Below are positions 46,787-56,432 of a stretch of DNA of 64,000 nt, piece by piece. This DNA comes from Aequorivita marisscotiae (GTDB lineage: Bacteria > Bacteroidota > Bacteroidia > Flavobacteriales > Flavobacteriaceae). The notes under the pieces were generated by a model. It was not told the DNA's origin and ran no database searches. It saw nothing but the letters and a program-made list of their open reading frames with translations. The stretch covers positions 3,202,501-3,266,500 of the forward strand of contig NZ_CP122379.1 in NCBI RefSeq assembly GCF_029814825.1, given 5' to 3'. How positions within the stretch are numbered: position 1 is the first letter of the stretch; every line of letters begins with the position of its first letter. A program made the position numbers and the translations under genes.

Positions 46787-46826
46787 CCATTCCCTCAACT
46801 ATAAACATTTAGATTGTTGGGAATGG
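46787..46826 (+). promoter_or_regulatory. Stem-loop upstream of the long gene run
   Basis: CCATTCCCTCAAC (46787-46799) pairs with GTTGGGAATGG (46816-46826) with one bulge and a 16-nt loop. No T run follows, so a terminator is unlikely; it stands 43 bp before the first gene of the run. I found no TAnnTTTG box in 46705-46869. Confidence 0.45.
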
Positions 46827-46869
46827 GTTTATAAAAATTAAAATAAATGTTTAACTCAAAAAATAAATT

Positions 46870-47349
46870 ATGAAAACACTACTAATTGTTTTATCGGCAG
46901 TTGGGCTTTTAAGCTTAAACAGTTGCAAACAAGAAACAAACACTCAGGCACTAATGGAAAACCCTGAAACTCGCACAGAAGTTTTTAATGCCATTTCCAA
47001 AAATCACGACTATATGACCGAATTTATGGAAAGTATGCACGACAACCAACACGCAATGCAAATGATGCAGGGCAACAAAAAAATGATGAGCTCAATGATG
47101 CAAGGAGAAGGAATGCAAATGATGATGAAAGACAGTACAATGATGCACTCAATGATGGACGGAATGATGAATGACGGCAAAATGATGGGCACTATGATGA
47201 AAATGATGCACGAAAAAGGGATGATGAGCGAAGACTGTATGGAATCCTGCTCAAAGATGATGGGCGAAAAAGAAATGGATATGCAGGGTATGGACAAGAT
47301 GGACGATATGGATAGTCCAACCAAAGGTGAGCATACCGAGCATCATTAA
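46870..47349 (+). CDS. Methionine-rich lipoprotein, likely copper-binding
   Basis: 159 aa. Lipoprotein signal (LLSLNSC) and a mature part with more than 30 methionines, many in MM pairs (MQMMQGNKKMMSSMMQGEG, MMDGMMNDGKMMGTMMKMM), plus His-rich end (EHTEHH). Met clusters bind Cu(I) or Ag(I) in oxidising compartments. First gene of a run of about 22 closely packed plus-strand genes. Confidence 0.78.
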   Translation: MKTLLIVLSAVGLLSLNSCKQETNTQALMENPETRTEVFNAISKNHDYMTEFMESMHDNQHAMQMMQGNKKMMSSMMQGEGMQMMMKDSTMMHSMMDGMMNDGKMMGTMMKMMHEKGMMSEDCMESCSKMMGEKEMDMQGMDKMDDMDSPTKGEHTEHH

Positions 47350-47373
47350 TTTTAACTTTTAAAATAAACAACA

Positions 47374-47643
47374 ATGAAAAATAATCACTGGATATGGATG
47401 GTCATCGGTTGTGGATTACCATTACTGTTTATAATTTTTGCACCATCATTAGGTATAGGAAGCAGTTCGTCTCTATTCATCTTCATCCTCTTTATGTTTG
47501 CTTGTCACTTATTTATGCCTCACGGTTCACATCGCCACGGTGGGCACAATCATTCACAGAATAGACAAAGAGAAAACGAACACGGTAAAGATGTTTCAAA
47601 AACAGAACCAAAAGATGAACACAAAGGGCATCATCACCATTAA
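47374..47643 (+). CDS. Small membrane protein with His-rich tail
   Basis: 89 aa. Two hydrophobic segments (WIWMVIGCGLPLLFIIFAP and LFIFILFMFACHLFMP) followed by a His-rich tail (SHRHGGHNHSQNRQ ... KGHHHH). Resembles DUF2933-type small proteins of copper loci. A metal-binding role is inferred from the histidines. Confidence 0.6.
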   Translation: MKNNHWIWMVIGCGLPLLFIIFAPSLGIGSSSSLFIFILFMFACHLFMPHGSHRHGGHNHSQNRQRENEHGKDVSKTEPKDEHKGHHHH

Positions 47644-47650
47644 ATACTAA

Positions 47651-47869
47651 ATGATGAAACAAAAATTTCAAATAAGCGGAATCAGCTGCGGTGGATGTGT
47701 ATCAAGAGTAAAAAAGACTTTAGAAGAACATCCCAATATAGAAAAAGCAGAGATCTTTTTGGCACCAAAAGGTGCTGCACTTATCACGATGAATGAAGCA
47801 CTTTCTGTTGCCGAATTACAAAAGCAACTTGATGGGCTCAATGGTTATACAATTACAGAATTAAATTAA
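47651..47869 (+). CDS. HMA-domain metallochaperone
   Basis: 72 aa, a single HMA fold with ISCGGC (C13, C16) and a YTITELN end. Cytoplasmic copper carrier by family. Related to the chaperone at 21951-22163, which also has the CGGC form. 8 bp after the previous gene. Confidence 0.85.
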   Translation: MMKQKFQISGISCGGCVSRVKKTLEEHPNIEKAEIFLAPKGAALITMNEALSVAELQKQLDGLNGYTITELN

Positions 47870-47891
47870 CAACAACTTAAAACCAAAAATT

Positions 47892-48110
47892 ATGCATTTT
47901 TACGAAGGACATTTTGGAGGTATGCACCTAATATGGTGGATTATATGGATTATTTTATTGGCTTGGATATTCTTTATCCCAGCAGATATCCCTTATCAAA
48001 AAACAAAGAAGGACAGCCCACTGGATATTCTTAAAAACCGCTTTGCAAAAGGCGAAATATCCAAGGAAGAATTTGAGGAATCAAAAAAGATATTAAAATC
48101 AGACAACTAA
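47892..48110 (+). CDS. Small membrane protein with SHOCT domain
   Basis: 72 aa. One membrane helix (LIWWIIWIILLAWIFFIP) and a C-terminal SHOCT motif (LDILKNRFAKGEISKEEFEE). Such proteins are common in metal and stress clusters; the SHOCT is thought to mediate oligomerisation. Confidence 0.82.
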   Translation: MHFYEGHFGGMHLIWWIIWIILLAWIFFIPADIPYQKTKKDSPLDILKNRFAKGEISKEEFEESKKILKSDN

Positions 48111-48127
48111 CTCAAAACTTTAAAATT

Positions 48128-48406
48128 ATGTATCGATTAAACGTAAAAAAACTCGGATTTGCTTTCGGTCTTACGGGGGCACTAATTTACTTAGGCTGTA
48201 TGATAGTTATGTCAACAGCAGGTCGAGAAGCCACTATCGATTTTTTCAACAGCCTATTGCACGGTTTAGATACCACAAGCATTATCAGGATGGATGTGCC
48301 ACTATGGGAAGCTGGTTTGGGAATAGTACAGATATTCATTTTAGGATGGCTAATAGGTGCCTGTATTGCGGCTTTTTATAATGCGCAAATAAAAGTCAAA
48401 AAATAA
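48128..48406 (+). CDS. DUF5676-like small membrane protein
   Basis: 92 aa with two hydrophobic segments (FAFGLTGALIYLGCMIVMS and GIVQIFILGWLIGACIAAFY) after a short LNVKKLG start, the pattern I associate with DUF5676. Function unknown. 18 bp from the previous gene. Confidence 0.6.
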   Translation: MYRLNVKKLGFAFGLTGALIYLGCMIVMSTAGREATIDFFNSLLHGLDTTSIIRMDVPLWEAGLGIVQIFILGWLIGACIAAFYNAQIKVKK

Positions 48407-48424
48407 GAGAGTAATATAAAATTT

Positions 48425-49135
48425 ATGCAATATGTCTGGTTCATATGGTCTCTTATAATTCTTGCGCTTTGGGCAATAATCTATTTGTCAAAAAAGGGGT
48501 ATAGAAAAGAAATGCTCAAAATGAGCCTTATCACTATGCCCTTTGGCCTAACAGAACCCTTGTTTGTTCCAGAATATTGGTTTCCACCTTCCCTCTTCCA
48601 TTTAGCGGAAAGAACAGGCTTTGATATTGAAAGCCTTATCTTCTCTTTTGCCATTGGCGGAATAGGGACGGTATTGTATAATCTGATATTCAAAAAAGGC
48701 TATATAGATATGCCTCATACCGAACGGAGCCACCAAAGACATAAGCTACATATTTATATACTTTTTGTTCCAGCCATTGTATTTGTCATATTTAGTCTTT
48801 TCACCACGCTTAACCACATCTATTGTGGCATCATTGCAATGTTTTTAGGTGGTTTGGCAACATTGTACTGTCGCCCAGATTTAAAAGGAAAGATATGGGT
48901 TGGAGGAATCTTGTTTACCATACTGTACTTCATTTATTTCGGAAGCATCCTTCCGTTCTATCCCCAATATGTGGAGTTGTACTGGAATCTGGACAACCTG
49001 ACCCATATTCTTGTTTTGGGAATCCCAATTGAAGAGTTACTGTTCGCTTTCACCTTTGGTATGTATTGGTCTGGATTATATGAACACTTGTATTGGAGAA
49101 AACTTATAAAATCGAAAGAAATGTCAACCAACTAA
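48425..49135 (+). CDS. Polytopic membrane protein with lycopene-cyclase-like domain
   Basis: 236 aa with about seven hydrophobic segments. LGIPIEELLFAFTFGMYWSG carries the P-x-E-E-x-x-F motif of CrtYc/CrtYd lycopene cyclase domains. No other carotenoid genes are nearby, so a different role in the membrane is possible. Embedded in the run with 18-bp and 12-bp gaps. Confidence 0.55.
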   Translation: MQYVWFIWSLIILALWAIIYLSKKGYRKEMLKMSLITMPFGLTEPLFVPEYWFPPSLFHLAERTGFDIESLIFSFAIGGIGTVLYNLIFKKGYIDMPHTERSHQRHKLHIYILFVPAIVFVIFSLFTTLNHIYCGIIAMFLGGLATLYCRPDLKGKIWVGGILFTILYFIYFGSILPFYPQYVELYWNLDNLTHILVLGIPIEELLFAFTFGMYWSGLYEHLYWRKLIKSKEMSTN

Positions 49136-49147
49136 AACATTCAAATT

Positions 49148-49609
49148 ATGAAAATATTATTGGCAGTAGACGGTTCAGGCTTTAGCAAAGCTGCCGTAGA
49201 AGAGCTCCATAAAATGACATTAACATCACATACTGAAATCTGCATCATAAATGTTTATGAATATCCAGCGACGCTTGGCCCTGAACTAATGGCTACAGGT
49301 GGAAACTTGAACAATTACTTTGAAGAATTCATAAGCGGTGCCAAAAAATTGGGCGACAAAATTGTTTCGGAAGCCAGCGATGTCCTAAAGAGTAAAAACG
49401 AAGCTCTTACTATAACTACTACCGTTGTGAGTGGATTACCCAAAAGTGCCATCCTGGAAAAAGCAGAGGATTGGAAGGCAGATTTAATCGTAGTTGGCTC
49501 TCAAGGTCAAGGTGCGCTTTCGCGCCTCCTTTTAGGTTCTGTTTCCCAATACTTAGCCACGCACGCCAAGTGCTCGGTATTGATTGCAAGAGATAAGAAT
49601 GAAGGGTAA
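49148..49609 (+). CDS. Universal stress protein (single domain)
   Basis: 153 aa UspA fold. Starts MKILLAVDGSGFSKAAVEEL and ends with the ATP-binding loop GSQGQGALSRLLLGSVSQYL (G-2x-G-9x-G-S/T). Usp proteins of this kind bind ATP and support survival in starvation or low oxygen. 12 bp after the previous gene. Confidence 0.92.
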   Translation: MKILLAVDGSGFSKAAVEELHKMTLTSHTEICIINVYEYPATLGPELMATGGNLNNYFEEFISGAKKLGDKIVSEASDVLKSKNEALTITTTVVSGLPKSAILEKAEDWKADLIVVGSQGQGALSRLLLGSVSQYLATHAKCSVLIARDKNEG

Positions 49610-49629
49610 ATTAAATTATAAACTAACAA

Positions 49630-50985
49630 ATGAAGGATAGCCACGCACATAACAACACAATGGATTCTACTTGTATGGTAGCAGATGAAATCTGTCTTCC
49701 GGATTCCAAATTCCCACGTATTGTTATCATTGGTGGAGGGTTTGCAGGTTTGGCATTGGTAGAAAAATTGAAACACAAAGAAGTACAAGTTGTATTGTTC
49801 GATAAAAACAACTTTCATCAATTTCAACCTTTGCTGTACCAAGTGGCTACAAGTGCGTTGGAACCTGATAGCATAGTATTTCCATTTAGGAAACAATTCA
49901 ATGGTTACAAAAATGTAGTATTTCGTTTGGTCGAAGTAGAAGAAATTCAGCCCTCATTAAACACATTAATAACCTCTAAAGGAAAAGTTCACTATGACTA
50001 TCTGGTAATTGCTACAGGTACAACCACCAATTTTTTTGGGATGGATAAAGTAGCAGAAAACAGCTTGGGAATGAAGGATATCCGAGATTCCCTGAACATT
50101 CGCCATATGATGTTGCAAAATTTAGAACAGGCTGCCATTACCTGTGATGATGATGAACGGGATGCCCCAACAAATTTTGTAATTGTAGGTGGTGGTCCTG
50201 CCGGTGTAGAGATGGCAGGAGCATTGGCTGAATTCTGTAAATACATTCTACCCAAAGATTATCCAGAGTATCCTGCTTCCATTATGAACATTTATTTAAT
50301 AGAAGCCATTGATGAGTTGTTAAGCACAATGTCTGATAAGGCATCATCGAAAACCCTCAAATATTTAGAGGATTTAAATGTAAAGGTATTATTAAATGAA
50401 GCTGTAAGCAATTATGATGGAAAGGAAGTCACTACCATAAGTGGTAAGACCATTTTGGCTAAAAACCTTATCTGGACGGCTGGCGTAAAAGGACAATTCC
50501 CAAATGGTATTGATGAAAAACACATAGTCAGGGGCAACCGGATTAAAACCGATGCTAATTTAAAAGTAGAAGGCTACGAAAACATTTTTGCCATAGGCGA
50601 TATAGCGGCTATAATTACTAAAGATACACCAAAAGGGCATCCACAGGTGGCGCAGGCAGCAATTCAACAAGGAAAATATCTGGGTAATTCTATATTAAAC
50701 CTCATAAATAATAAACCCACACAACCTTTCGAATATAAAGACAAAGGCTCCTTGGCCACTGTAGGAAAACGCAAGGCAGTTGCCGATTTGGGCAAATTTA
50801 AATTTGCAGGCTATTTCGCCTGGTTGCTGTGGTCCGTTGTTCACTTGATGTCCATAAGTGGATTTAGAAATAGATTGATGGTTGGTTTTAATTGGGCGGT
50901 TAGCTATTTCACTTATGAAAAGAGCAACCGCTTGATTATTAGAAATTTTAAGCCAAAATCATTAATCGATAATACAGAAGAATAA
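49630..50985 (+). CDS. ndh: Type II NADH dehydrogenase (NDH-2)
   Basis: 451 aa. FAD site IIGGGFAGLALVEKL near residue 35, NADH site FVIVGGGPAGVEMAGALAEF near 180, then IWTAGVKG and FAIGDIAAI, and a C-terminal membrane-binding part (WLLWSVVHLMSISG). Oxidises NADH with quinone without pumping protons and without iron-sulfur centres. Part of the long run. Confidence 0.9.
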   Translation: MKDSHAHNNTMDSTCMVADEICLPDSKFPRIVIIGGGFAGLALVEKLKHKEVQVVLFDKNNFHQFQPLLYQVATSALEPDSIVFPFRKQFNGYKNVVFRLVEVEEIQPSLNTLITSKGKVHYDYLVIATGTTTNFFGMDKVAENSLGMKDIRDSLNIRHMMLQNLEQAAITCDDDERDAPTNFVIVGGGPAGVEMAGALAEFCKYILPKDYPEYPASIMNIYLIEAIDELLSTMSDKASSKTLKYLEDLNVKVLLNEAVSNYDGKEVTTISGKTILAKNLIWTAGVKGQFPNGIDEKHIVRGNRIKTDANLKVEGYENIFAIGDIAAIITKDTPKGHPQVAQAAIQQGKYLGNSILNLINNKPTQPFEYKDKGSLATVGKRKAVADLGKFKFAGYFAWLLWSVVHLMSISGFRNRLMVGFNWAVSYFTYEKSNRLIIRNFKPKSLIDNTEE

Positions 50986-51005
50986 CTAATTAAAACAAAA
51001 TTTAT

Positions 51006-52019
51006 ATGAAAGAAATAGGAGTTATAGGATACGGAGTCATAGGAAAAAGAGTGGCAGATGCCATCAAATTACAAGATGATATGAAGCTTTCGGGCGTTTG
51101 CGATATAATCAGCGATTGGCGCATTCAAAATGCCGTAAGAAAGGAGTATGATATTTATGCAGCTACCGAAGAAGCAGCCAATGATATGGACTCAAAAGGA
51201 ATTTCAGTAAAAGGAAGCTTACAGGAACTTTTAAAGAAATCAGATCTTGTTGTGGACTGTACACCCAAAAAAATTGCCGCTCAGAATGTCGTTATCTACA
51301 AGGAGCAAAACATCAAATTTATTCTACACGGTGGCGAAAAACACGAAACCACAGGGCATTCCTTTAGTGCAGAAAATAATTACAAATCGGCTCTAAACTT
51401 GAATGCGACAAGAGTAGTTTCTTGTAATACTACGTCTATTTTAAGAACCTTGACCGCTTTAAAAAGAGCCGATTTATTGGATTATGCCAGAGGTACACTT
51501 TTAAGAAGAGCTACAGACCCTTGGGAAAGTCATTTAGGTGGTATTATGAATACAATGGTTCCCGAAAAAGATATCCCAAGCCATCAAGGTCCAGATGCTA
51601 AAAGTGTTGACCCAGAACTGGATGTCATCACCGCAGCGGTAAAAGTACCCGAAACATTGAGCCATATGCACTACTGGAATGTGAAATTGAAAAAGCAGGC
51701 GACAAAGGAAGAAGTGCTAAATGCTTTCAAAACTTCAAGTCGTATTAAATTAATTCAATATGACCAAGGCTTGGTTTCTAACAACACCATTAAAGAAATG
51801 TTTCTGGATATGGGAAGACCTTGGGGCGATATGTATGAAGTAGCCCTATGGGAAGATATGCTGAAAGTAGATGGCGACGAACTTTTCTATGCTTATATAG
51901 TCGATAATCAAGCTATTGTAATCCCGGAAACAATTGATGCTATTAGGGCATTAACTGGAATTGAAACAGATGGTACAAAATCCATAGCCAAAACAAATGA
52001 AAGTTTAGGAATCCATTAA
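51006..52019 (+). CDS. Type II (archaeal-type) glyceraldehyde-3-phosphate dehydrogenase
   Basis: 337 aa. N-terminal Rossmann motif [17 protein letters not shown], catalytic C140 in [13 protein letters not shown], then [16 protein letters not shown] and [14 protein letters not shown]. These are marks of the archaeal class II phosphorylating GAPDH, not of bacterial GapA (SCTTN). It converts glyceraldehyde 3-phosphate to 1,3-bisphosphoglycerate with NAD(P). A bacterial chromosome normally has GapA elsewhere, so this is likely an acquired second enzyme. Confidence 0.9.
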   Translation: MKEIGVIGYGVIGKRVADAIKLQDDMKLSGVCDIISDWRIQNAVRKEYDIYAATEEAANDMDSKGISVKGSLQELLKKSDLVVDCTPKKIAAQNVVIYKEQNIKFILHGGEKHETTGHSFSAENNYKSALNLNATRVVSCNTTSILRTLTALKRADLLDYARGTLLRRATDPWESHLGGIMNTMVPEKDIPSHQGPDAKSVDPELDVITAAVKVPETLSHMHYWNVKLKKQATKEEVLNAFKTSSRIKLIQYDQGLVSNNTIKEMFLDMGRPWGDMYEVALWEDMLKVDGDELFYAYIVDNQAIVIPETIDAIRALTGIETDGTKSIAKTNESLGIH

Positions 52020-52030
52020 ATACTATCAAG

Positions 52031-53092
52031 ATGAAAACAGACAAGAATATAGTAGAACTTTTAGGAGAAAAAGCAGACTTCTATTTAGAACACGTTTGTG
52101 AAAAAATAACAAAAGATGAGTTACAAACACCAAGCACAAATAGTATAGACAAGGTGTTTGGCAATAGCAACAGAAATTCACAGGTACTTCGTAGCCTTTC
52201 CCAATTATACAATCACGGAAATCTGGCAGGAACTGGTTATTTAAGTATCCTTCCTGTTGACCAAGGTATTGAGCATAGCGCGGCCTTTTCATTCTATAAA
52301 AACCCAGATTATTTTGACCCAGAGAACATCATAAAACTTGCTATGGAAGCTGGTTGCAATGGTGTGGCATCCACGTTTGGTGTATTGGGATTGAACGCCC
52401 GAAAATATGCCCATAAAATCCCTTTTATCGTCAAGATTAACCATAACGAGCTACTTACCTATCCAAATAAATATGACCAAACATTATTTGGTAAGGTAAA
52501 AAATGCCTGGGATATGGGAGCAATTGCCGTAGGAGCTACGATTTATTTTGGTTCAGCAGAAAGCAACAGACAGCTAAAAGAAATAGCTGAAGCTTTTGAA
52601 GAAGCACACAATCTGGGAATGGCCACCATCTTATGGTGCTATACACGGAACGAGGCATTTAAAACCAACAGGGAAGATTATCACGCAGCTGCCGATGTAA
52701 CTGGGCAGGCAAACCATTTGGGTGTTACTATTCAAGCAGACATCATCAAACAAAAATTACCTACCAATAATTTTGGTTTCAAAGAGATAGGATTTGGAAA
52801 ATATGATGATGAAATGTATAAAACCCTTACCACAGACCACCCTATTGACCTTTGCAGGTTGCAAGTAGCCAATTGCTATATGGGTAAAATAGGGCTGATT
52901 AATTCAGGTGGTGGTTCCAAAGGCAAATCAGATTTGTCCGAAGCTGTAACAACTGCCGTTATCAATAAAAGGGCTGGTGGTTCTGGGCTGATAATGGGAA
53001 GAAAAGCATTTCAAAAACCCTTTAGCGAAGGCGTGAGAGTATTACAATCCGTTCAGGAAGTGTATCTGGATAATAAAATTAATATAGCATAA
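52031..53092 (+). CDS. fbaB: Class I fructose-bisphosphate aldolase, DhnA/archaeal type
   Basis: 353 aa. [48 protein letters not shown] follow the DhnA/FbaB Schiff-base TIM barrel, which needs no metal ion. It cleaves fructose 1,6-bisphosphate to triose phosphates. 11 bp after the GAPDH gene, giving consecutive glycolytic steps in one transcript. The zinc-dependent class II enzyme is the usual housekeeping form in Flavobacteria. Confidence 0.9.
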   Translation: MKTDKNIVELLGEKADFYLEHVCEKITKDELQTPSTNSIDKVFGNSNRNSQVLRSLSQLYNHGNLAGTGYLSILPVDQGIEHSAAFSFYKNPDYFDPENIIKLAMEAGCNGVASTFGVLGLNARKYAHKIPFIVKINHNELLTYPNKYDQTLFGKVKNAWDMGAIAVGATIYFGSAESNRQLKEIAEAFEEAHNLGMATILWCYTRNEAFKTNREDYHAAADVTGQANHLGVTIQADIIKQKLPTNNFGFKEIGFGKYDDEMYKTLTTDHPIDLCRLQVANCYMGKIGLINSGGGSKGKSDLSEAVTTAVINKRAGGSGLIMGRKAFQKPFSEGVRVLQSVQEVYLDNKINIA

Positions 53093-53100
53093 TCAACAGA

Positions 53101-54441
53101 ATGTTTGACACAGAGATAAAATCATTAAAATCACTTAACCACTACCTCCTTAAACTGGTAGAAAGCCGTCTATGGCTTAAAGTAATCATTGCCTTGTTTT
53201 TAGGTGTTGGATTTGGTCTGCTATTGAGCCCACAAAATGGATGGATTTCTAAAGAAACAGCAGATATCGCGGGGAATTGGCTGGCATTGCCTGGTGTCCT
53301 GTTTCTGAAATTGGTTCAAATGATTATGATTCCGTTGATTGTGGCTTCCATCATTACTGGAATAGCAAGTAATGATAAGGACAGTCTAAAAAAATTAGGT
53401 GGTGGGGTTTTGTTATATTTTCTAGGTACTACGATAGTTTCGGTAAGTTTGGGTGTCATACTATCTCAACTTTTTAGACCTGGTCGCTTTTTACATCAAC
53501 AGGCTCTAGCTGAACATAATGAAATTACAGATGTTCCAACGGAAAATCCAGAGCTTTCCTTCGGAATTGAAACGATTCCTGATGCCATCTCAAACTTACT
53601 TCCCGAAAACCCGTTGGCATCTATGGTAAGTGGTGAAATGTTAAGCATTGTAATTTTCACAATCATTATTGGTGTAGCTGTGCTATCACTTGAAAATGCC
53701 TTACTGCGCCCAGTGAAGCTGCTTCTAAGTGCCATTCAGGAAGTCTGTATGACAGTAGTAAAATGGTCAATGCTTCTAGTGCCTATTGCTGTTTTCGGAC
53801 TTATGGCGCAGCTTACCTCTAGTGTTGGTTTAAGTTCTCTTTCCGGTCTCACCTATTATGTTGGCGTCGTCCTGCTCGGTCTATTACTTTTGGTAATTTT
53901 CTATTTAGGGCTAATTGTGCTTCTTGGTAAAGCAAACCCTATGCATTTCCTAAAAAAAATAAGGGACGTTCAATTATTGGCCTTTTCAACCACAAGCTCT
54001 GCGGCCGTGATGCCACTTTCCCTTCAAACAGCCGAAGAAGAATTGAAGGTGGACAAGACCATTAGCAATTTTATTATTCCCATAGGTGCAACCGTCAATA
54101 TGGATGGCACTGCACTCTATCAAACCATAACTACGCTATTCATAGCCCAAGCCTATGGCTTGGAAATGAGTTTGCTCAATATTATTGTGGTCATCGTAAC
54201 CATCGTTGCTGCTTCAATCGGCACACCTGCCATTCCCGGAGGTGGTGTGGTGATACTCGCTTCTGTTTTGGGAAGTGTCGGTATTCCAGCCGAAGGCATC
54301 ATCATTATCATTGGTGTAGAAAGATTGTTGGGAATGTTCAGGACTGCTGTAAACGTAACGGGTGACCTTACAGCTTGTATGGTTTTTAATAGGTTGTATG
54401 GTATAAAAAATACTGAAATTCTTAAAAAAGAAGCTTTATAA
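53101..54441 (+). CDS. Dicarboxylate/amino acid:cation symporter (DAACS)
   Basis: 446 aa with about eight helices and the family's re-entrant loops: LLAFSTTSSAAVMPLSLQTA (serine-rich HP1), FIIPIGATVNMDGTALYQ, and IGTPAIPGGGVVILASVL (HP2). GltP/DctA homologue that takes up glutamate, aspartate or C4-dicarboxylates with H+ or Na+. Fits an anaplerotic supply for the metabolic genes around it. Gaps of 8 and 2 bp. Confidence 0.9.
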   Translation: MFDTEIKSLKSLNHYLLKLVESRLWLKVIIALFLGVGFGLLLSPQNGWISKETADIAGNWLALPGVLFLKLVQMIMIPLIVASIITGIASNDKDSLKKLGGGVLLYFLGTTIVSVSLGVILSQLFRPGRFLHQQALAEHNEITDVPTENPELSFGIETIPDAISNLLPENPLASMVSGEMLSIVIFTIIIGVAVLSLENALLRPVKLLLSAIQEVCMTVVKWSMLLVPIAVFGLMAQLTSSVGLSSLSGLTYYVGVVLLGLLLLVIFYLGLIVLLGKANPMHFLKKIRDVQLLAFSTTSSAAVMPLSLQTAEEELKVDKTISNFIIPIGATVNMDGTALYQTITTLFIAQAYGLEMSLLNIIVVIVTIVAASIGTPAIPGGGVVILASVLGSVGIPAEGIIIIIGVERLLGMFRTAVNVTGDLTACMVFNRLYGIKNTEILKKEAL

Positions 54442-54443
54442 CT

Positions 54444-55415
54444 ATGGATAGTACTATAAAACATATAGGTGTATTTACCTCTGGAGGTGATAGTCCAGGG
54501 ATGAATGCAGCCTTGTACGCCATTACAAAAACGGCTGAAGTAAATGGTATAAACGTAAGCGGCTTTCGAAAAGGATATGAAGGATTGATAGACGGTGACT
54601 TGGTTCAATTAAAATCACACGAATTACAAAAACTGACCCAAAAGGGTGGCACTATCCTTAAGACAGCCCGAAGCAAACGTTTTCTCGAACTGGAAGGTCG
54701 AAAAAAAGCCCTGCAAACCCTAAATGCAAACAAAATAGACGCTTTAATTGCCATAGGTGGTGATGGTACTTTTAAAGGTCTATTGGCTTTTTCAGAGATA
54801 TGCGATATCCCATTCGTAGGGATTCCCGGGACTATTGACAACGATATTTCGGGTACGGATTACACCCTTGGTTTCGATTCCGCTGTTAACACAGCCATTG
54901 AAAACATTGATAAAATAAGGGATACTGCCGAATCTCACAATCGGGTATTTATCGTGGAAGTAATGGGTAGAGATTCTGGCTATATCGGCATTCATTCAGG
55001 ATTGATGGTTGGCGCTGATGCCATACTCATCCCAGAGAGCGATACCGACTTTATTAACCTTTTAGATAAAGTGAAAAATTACGATAGCGAGGATGCTTTT
55101 CTAATCGTAGTTTCTGAAGGTGACGAAATTGGTGCCGAATTTGTTTCATCAAAAATAAAGGAAGTCAATCCCAATGTCGATTTACGCATAACAAAGCTTG
55201 GCCACATACAGCGAGGTGGAAATCCTTCTGCTTTAGATAGAATGTTGGGTATTAGGCTTGGGGTGGAAGCCGTAAAATCACTTTTACAAAGTAAAAAGAA
55301 TGTAATGGTCGGGGTTTTAAACAATCAATTGCACTTAACCCCTTTTAATGAAGTGGTCAAACAACATCAGGTCAATAAAGAATTGCACGAACTCTTAGAA
55401 CTATTTGGAACATAA
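54444..55415 (+). CDS. pfkA: ATP-dependent 6-phosphofructokinase
   Basis: 323 aa. TSGGDSPGMNAAL, IGGDGTFKGL (ATP site, near residue 105), PGTIDNDISGTDYTLGFDSA with the catalytic Asp near 130, VEVMGRDSGYI, and GHIQRGGNPSALDR. The GGDG form fits ATP rather than pyrophosphate as donor. Catalyses the committing step of glycolysis and feeds the aldolase encoded in the same run. 2 bp after the symporter. Confidence 0.92.
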   Translation: MDSTIKHIGVFTSGGDSPGMNAALYAITKTAEVNGINVSGFRKGYEGLIDGDLVQLKSHELQKLTQKGGTILKTARSKRFLELEGRKKALQTLNANKIDALIAIGGDGTFKGLLAFSEICDIPFVGIPGTIDNDISGTDYTLGFDSAVNTAIENIDKIRDTAESHNRVFIVEVMGRDSGYIGIHSGLMVGADAILIPESDTDFINLLDKVKNYDSEDAFLIVVSEGDEIGAEFVSSKIKEVNPNVDLRITKLGHIQRGGNPSALDRMLGIRLGVEAVKSLLQSKKNVMVGVLNNQLHLTPFNEVVKQHQVNKELHELLELFGT

Positions 55416-55418
55416 ATT

Positions 55419-56414
55419 ATGAAAACAACAATATACAGCACACATAAATTCGATAAGCCTTCCATTGAAAACGCTAATAAAGGAAAACATCAATTGAATT
55501 TTCTGGAATTTCGACTAACAAAGGAAACCGCCTTATTGGCAGAAGGTTCAAAGGCCATAGCACTTTTCTCAAGTGACGATGCCTCTTCAGAAGTTTTGGA
55601 TATTTTACACAAACTGGGCATAAAATTTATCGCATTACGTTCGGCAGGTTTCAATCACGTCGATTTAAAAAAAGCATCAGAACTTGGAATTAAAGTGGCT
55701 CGTGTCCCAGCCTATTCCCCTTATGCCATTGCAGAACATACTATGGCGCTGATACTTGCATTAAACCGAAGACTGATTAAAGCCCACAATAGAGTGCGCG
55801 AACAAAACTTTTCATTAAACGGTCTCACCGGTTTTGACCTTAATGGGAAAACCGTTGGCGTGATTGGAACAGGAAAAATCGGGTCTGTACTCGTAAAAAT
55901 ACTTCACGGATTCGGCTGCAATATTCTTGCCCAGGATATAGAAGAAAGTAAAGACCTAATTGATAAATATGGCGTAATCTATACAGATTGTGCGACGCTC
56001 TGTAAGCACGCAGATATAATAAGCCTGCACGTGCCATTAAAAGCTTCAACAAAACATTTAATAAATAAAGAGCATATAGCACTAATGAAATCTGGAGTGA
56101 TGCTCATCAATACAAGTCGTGGTGGGTTGGTGGACACCAAAGCGGTTATACAAGGTCTTAAGACGAGAAAAATAGGGTATTTAGGACTGGATGTGTATGA
56201 GGAAGAGGAAGGATTGTTTTTTGAAGACCATTCCGAAGATATTTTACAAGACGATGTCATTGCACGTTTAATGACTTTTAATAATGTTTTAATTACCAGT
56301 CATCAAGCTTTTTTAACCAAAACCGCATTGACCAATATTGCAGAAACAACCATATATAATCTGGATTGTTTTGAAAAACAAAAACCTTCTGGAAATGAAA
56401 TTAGCATTAATTAA
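55419..56414 (+). CDS. ldhA: D-2-hydroxyacid dehydrogenase, D-lactate dehydrogenase type
   Basis: 331 aa. GKTVGVIGTGKIGSVLVKIL near residue 145, RSAGFNHVDL substrate loop, HVPLKASTKHLINKEHI, INTSRGGLVDTKAV and the catalytic His in LITSHQAFLT. The SRG and ITSHQAF forms are of the fermentative LdhA branch. Would reduce pyruvate to D-lactate and regenerate NAD+ for the GAPDH in the run. 3 bp after pfkA. Confidence 0.88.
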   Translation: MKTTIYSTHKFDKPSIENANKGKHQLNFLEFRLTKETALLAEGSKAIALFSSDDASSEVLDILHKLGIKFIALRSAGFNHVDLKKASELGIKVARVPAYSPYAIAEHTMALILALNRRLIKAHNRVREQNFSLNGLTGFDLNGKTVGVIGTGKIGSVLVKILHGFGCNILAQDIEESKDLIDKYGVIYTDCATLCKHADIISLHVPLKASTKHLINKEHIALMKSGVMLINTSRGGLVDTKAVIQGLKTRKIGYLGLDVYEEEEGLFFEDHSEDILQDDVIARLMTFNNVLITSHQAFLTKTALTNIAETTIYNLDCFEKQKPSGNEISIN

Positions 56415-56432
56415 TAGTTAAAAACAAATATT

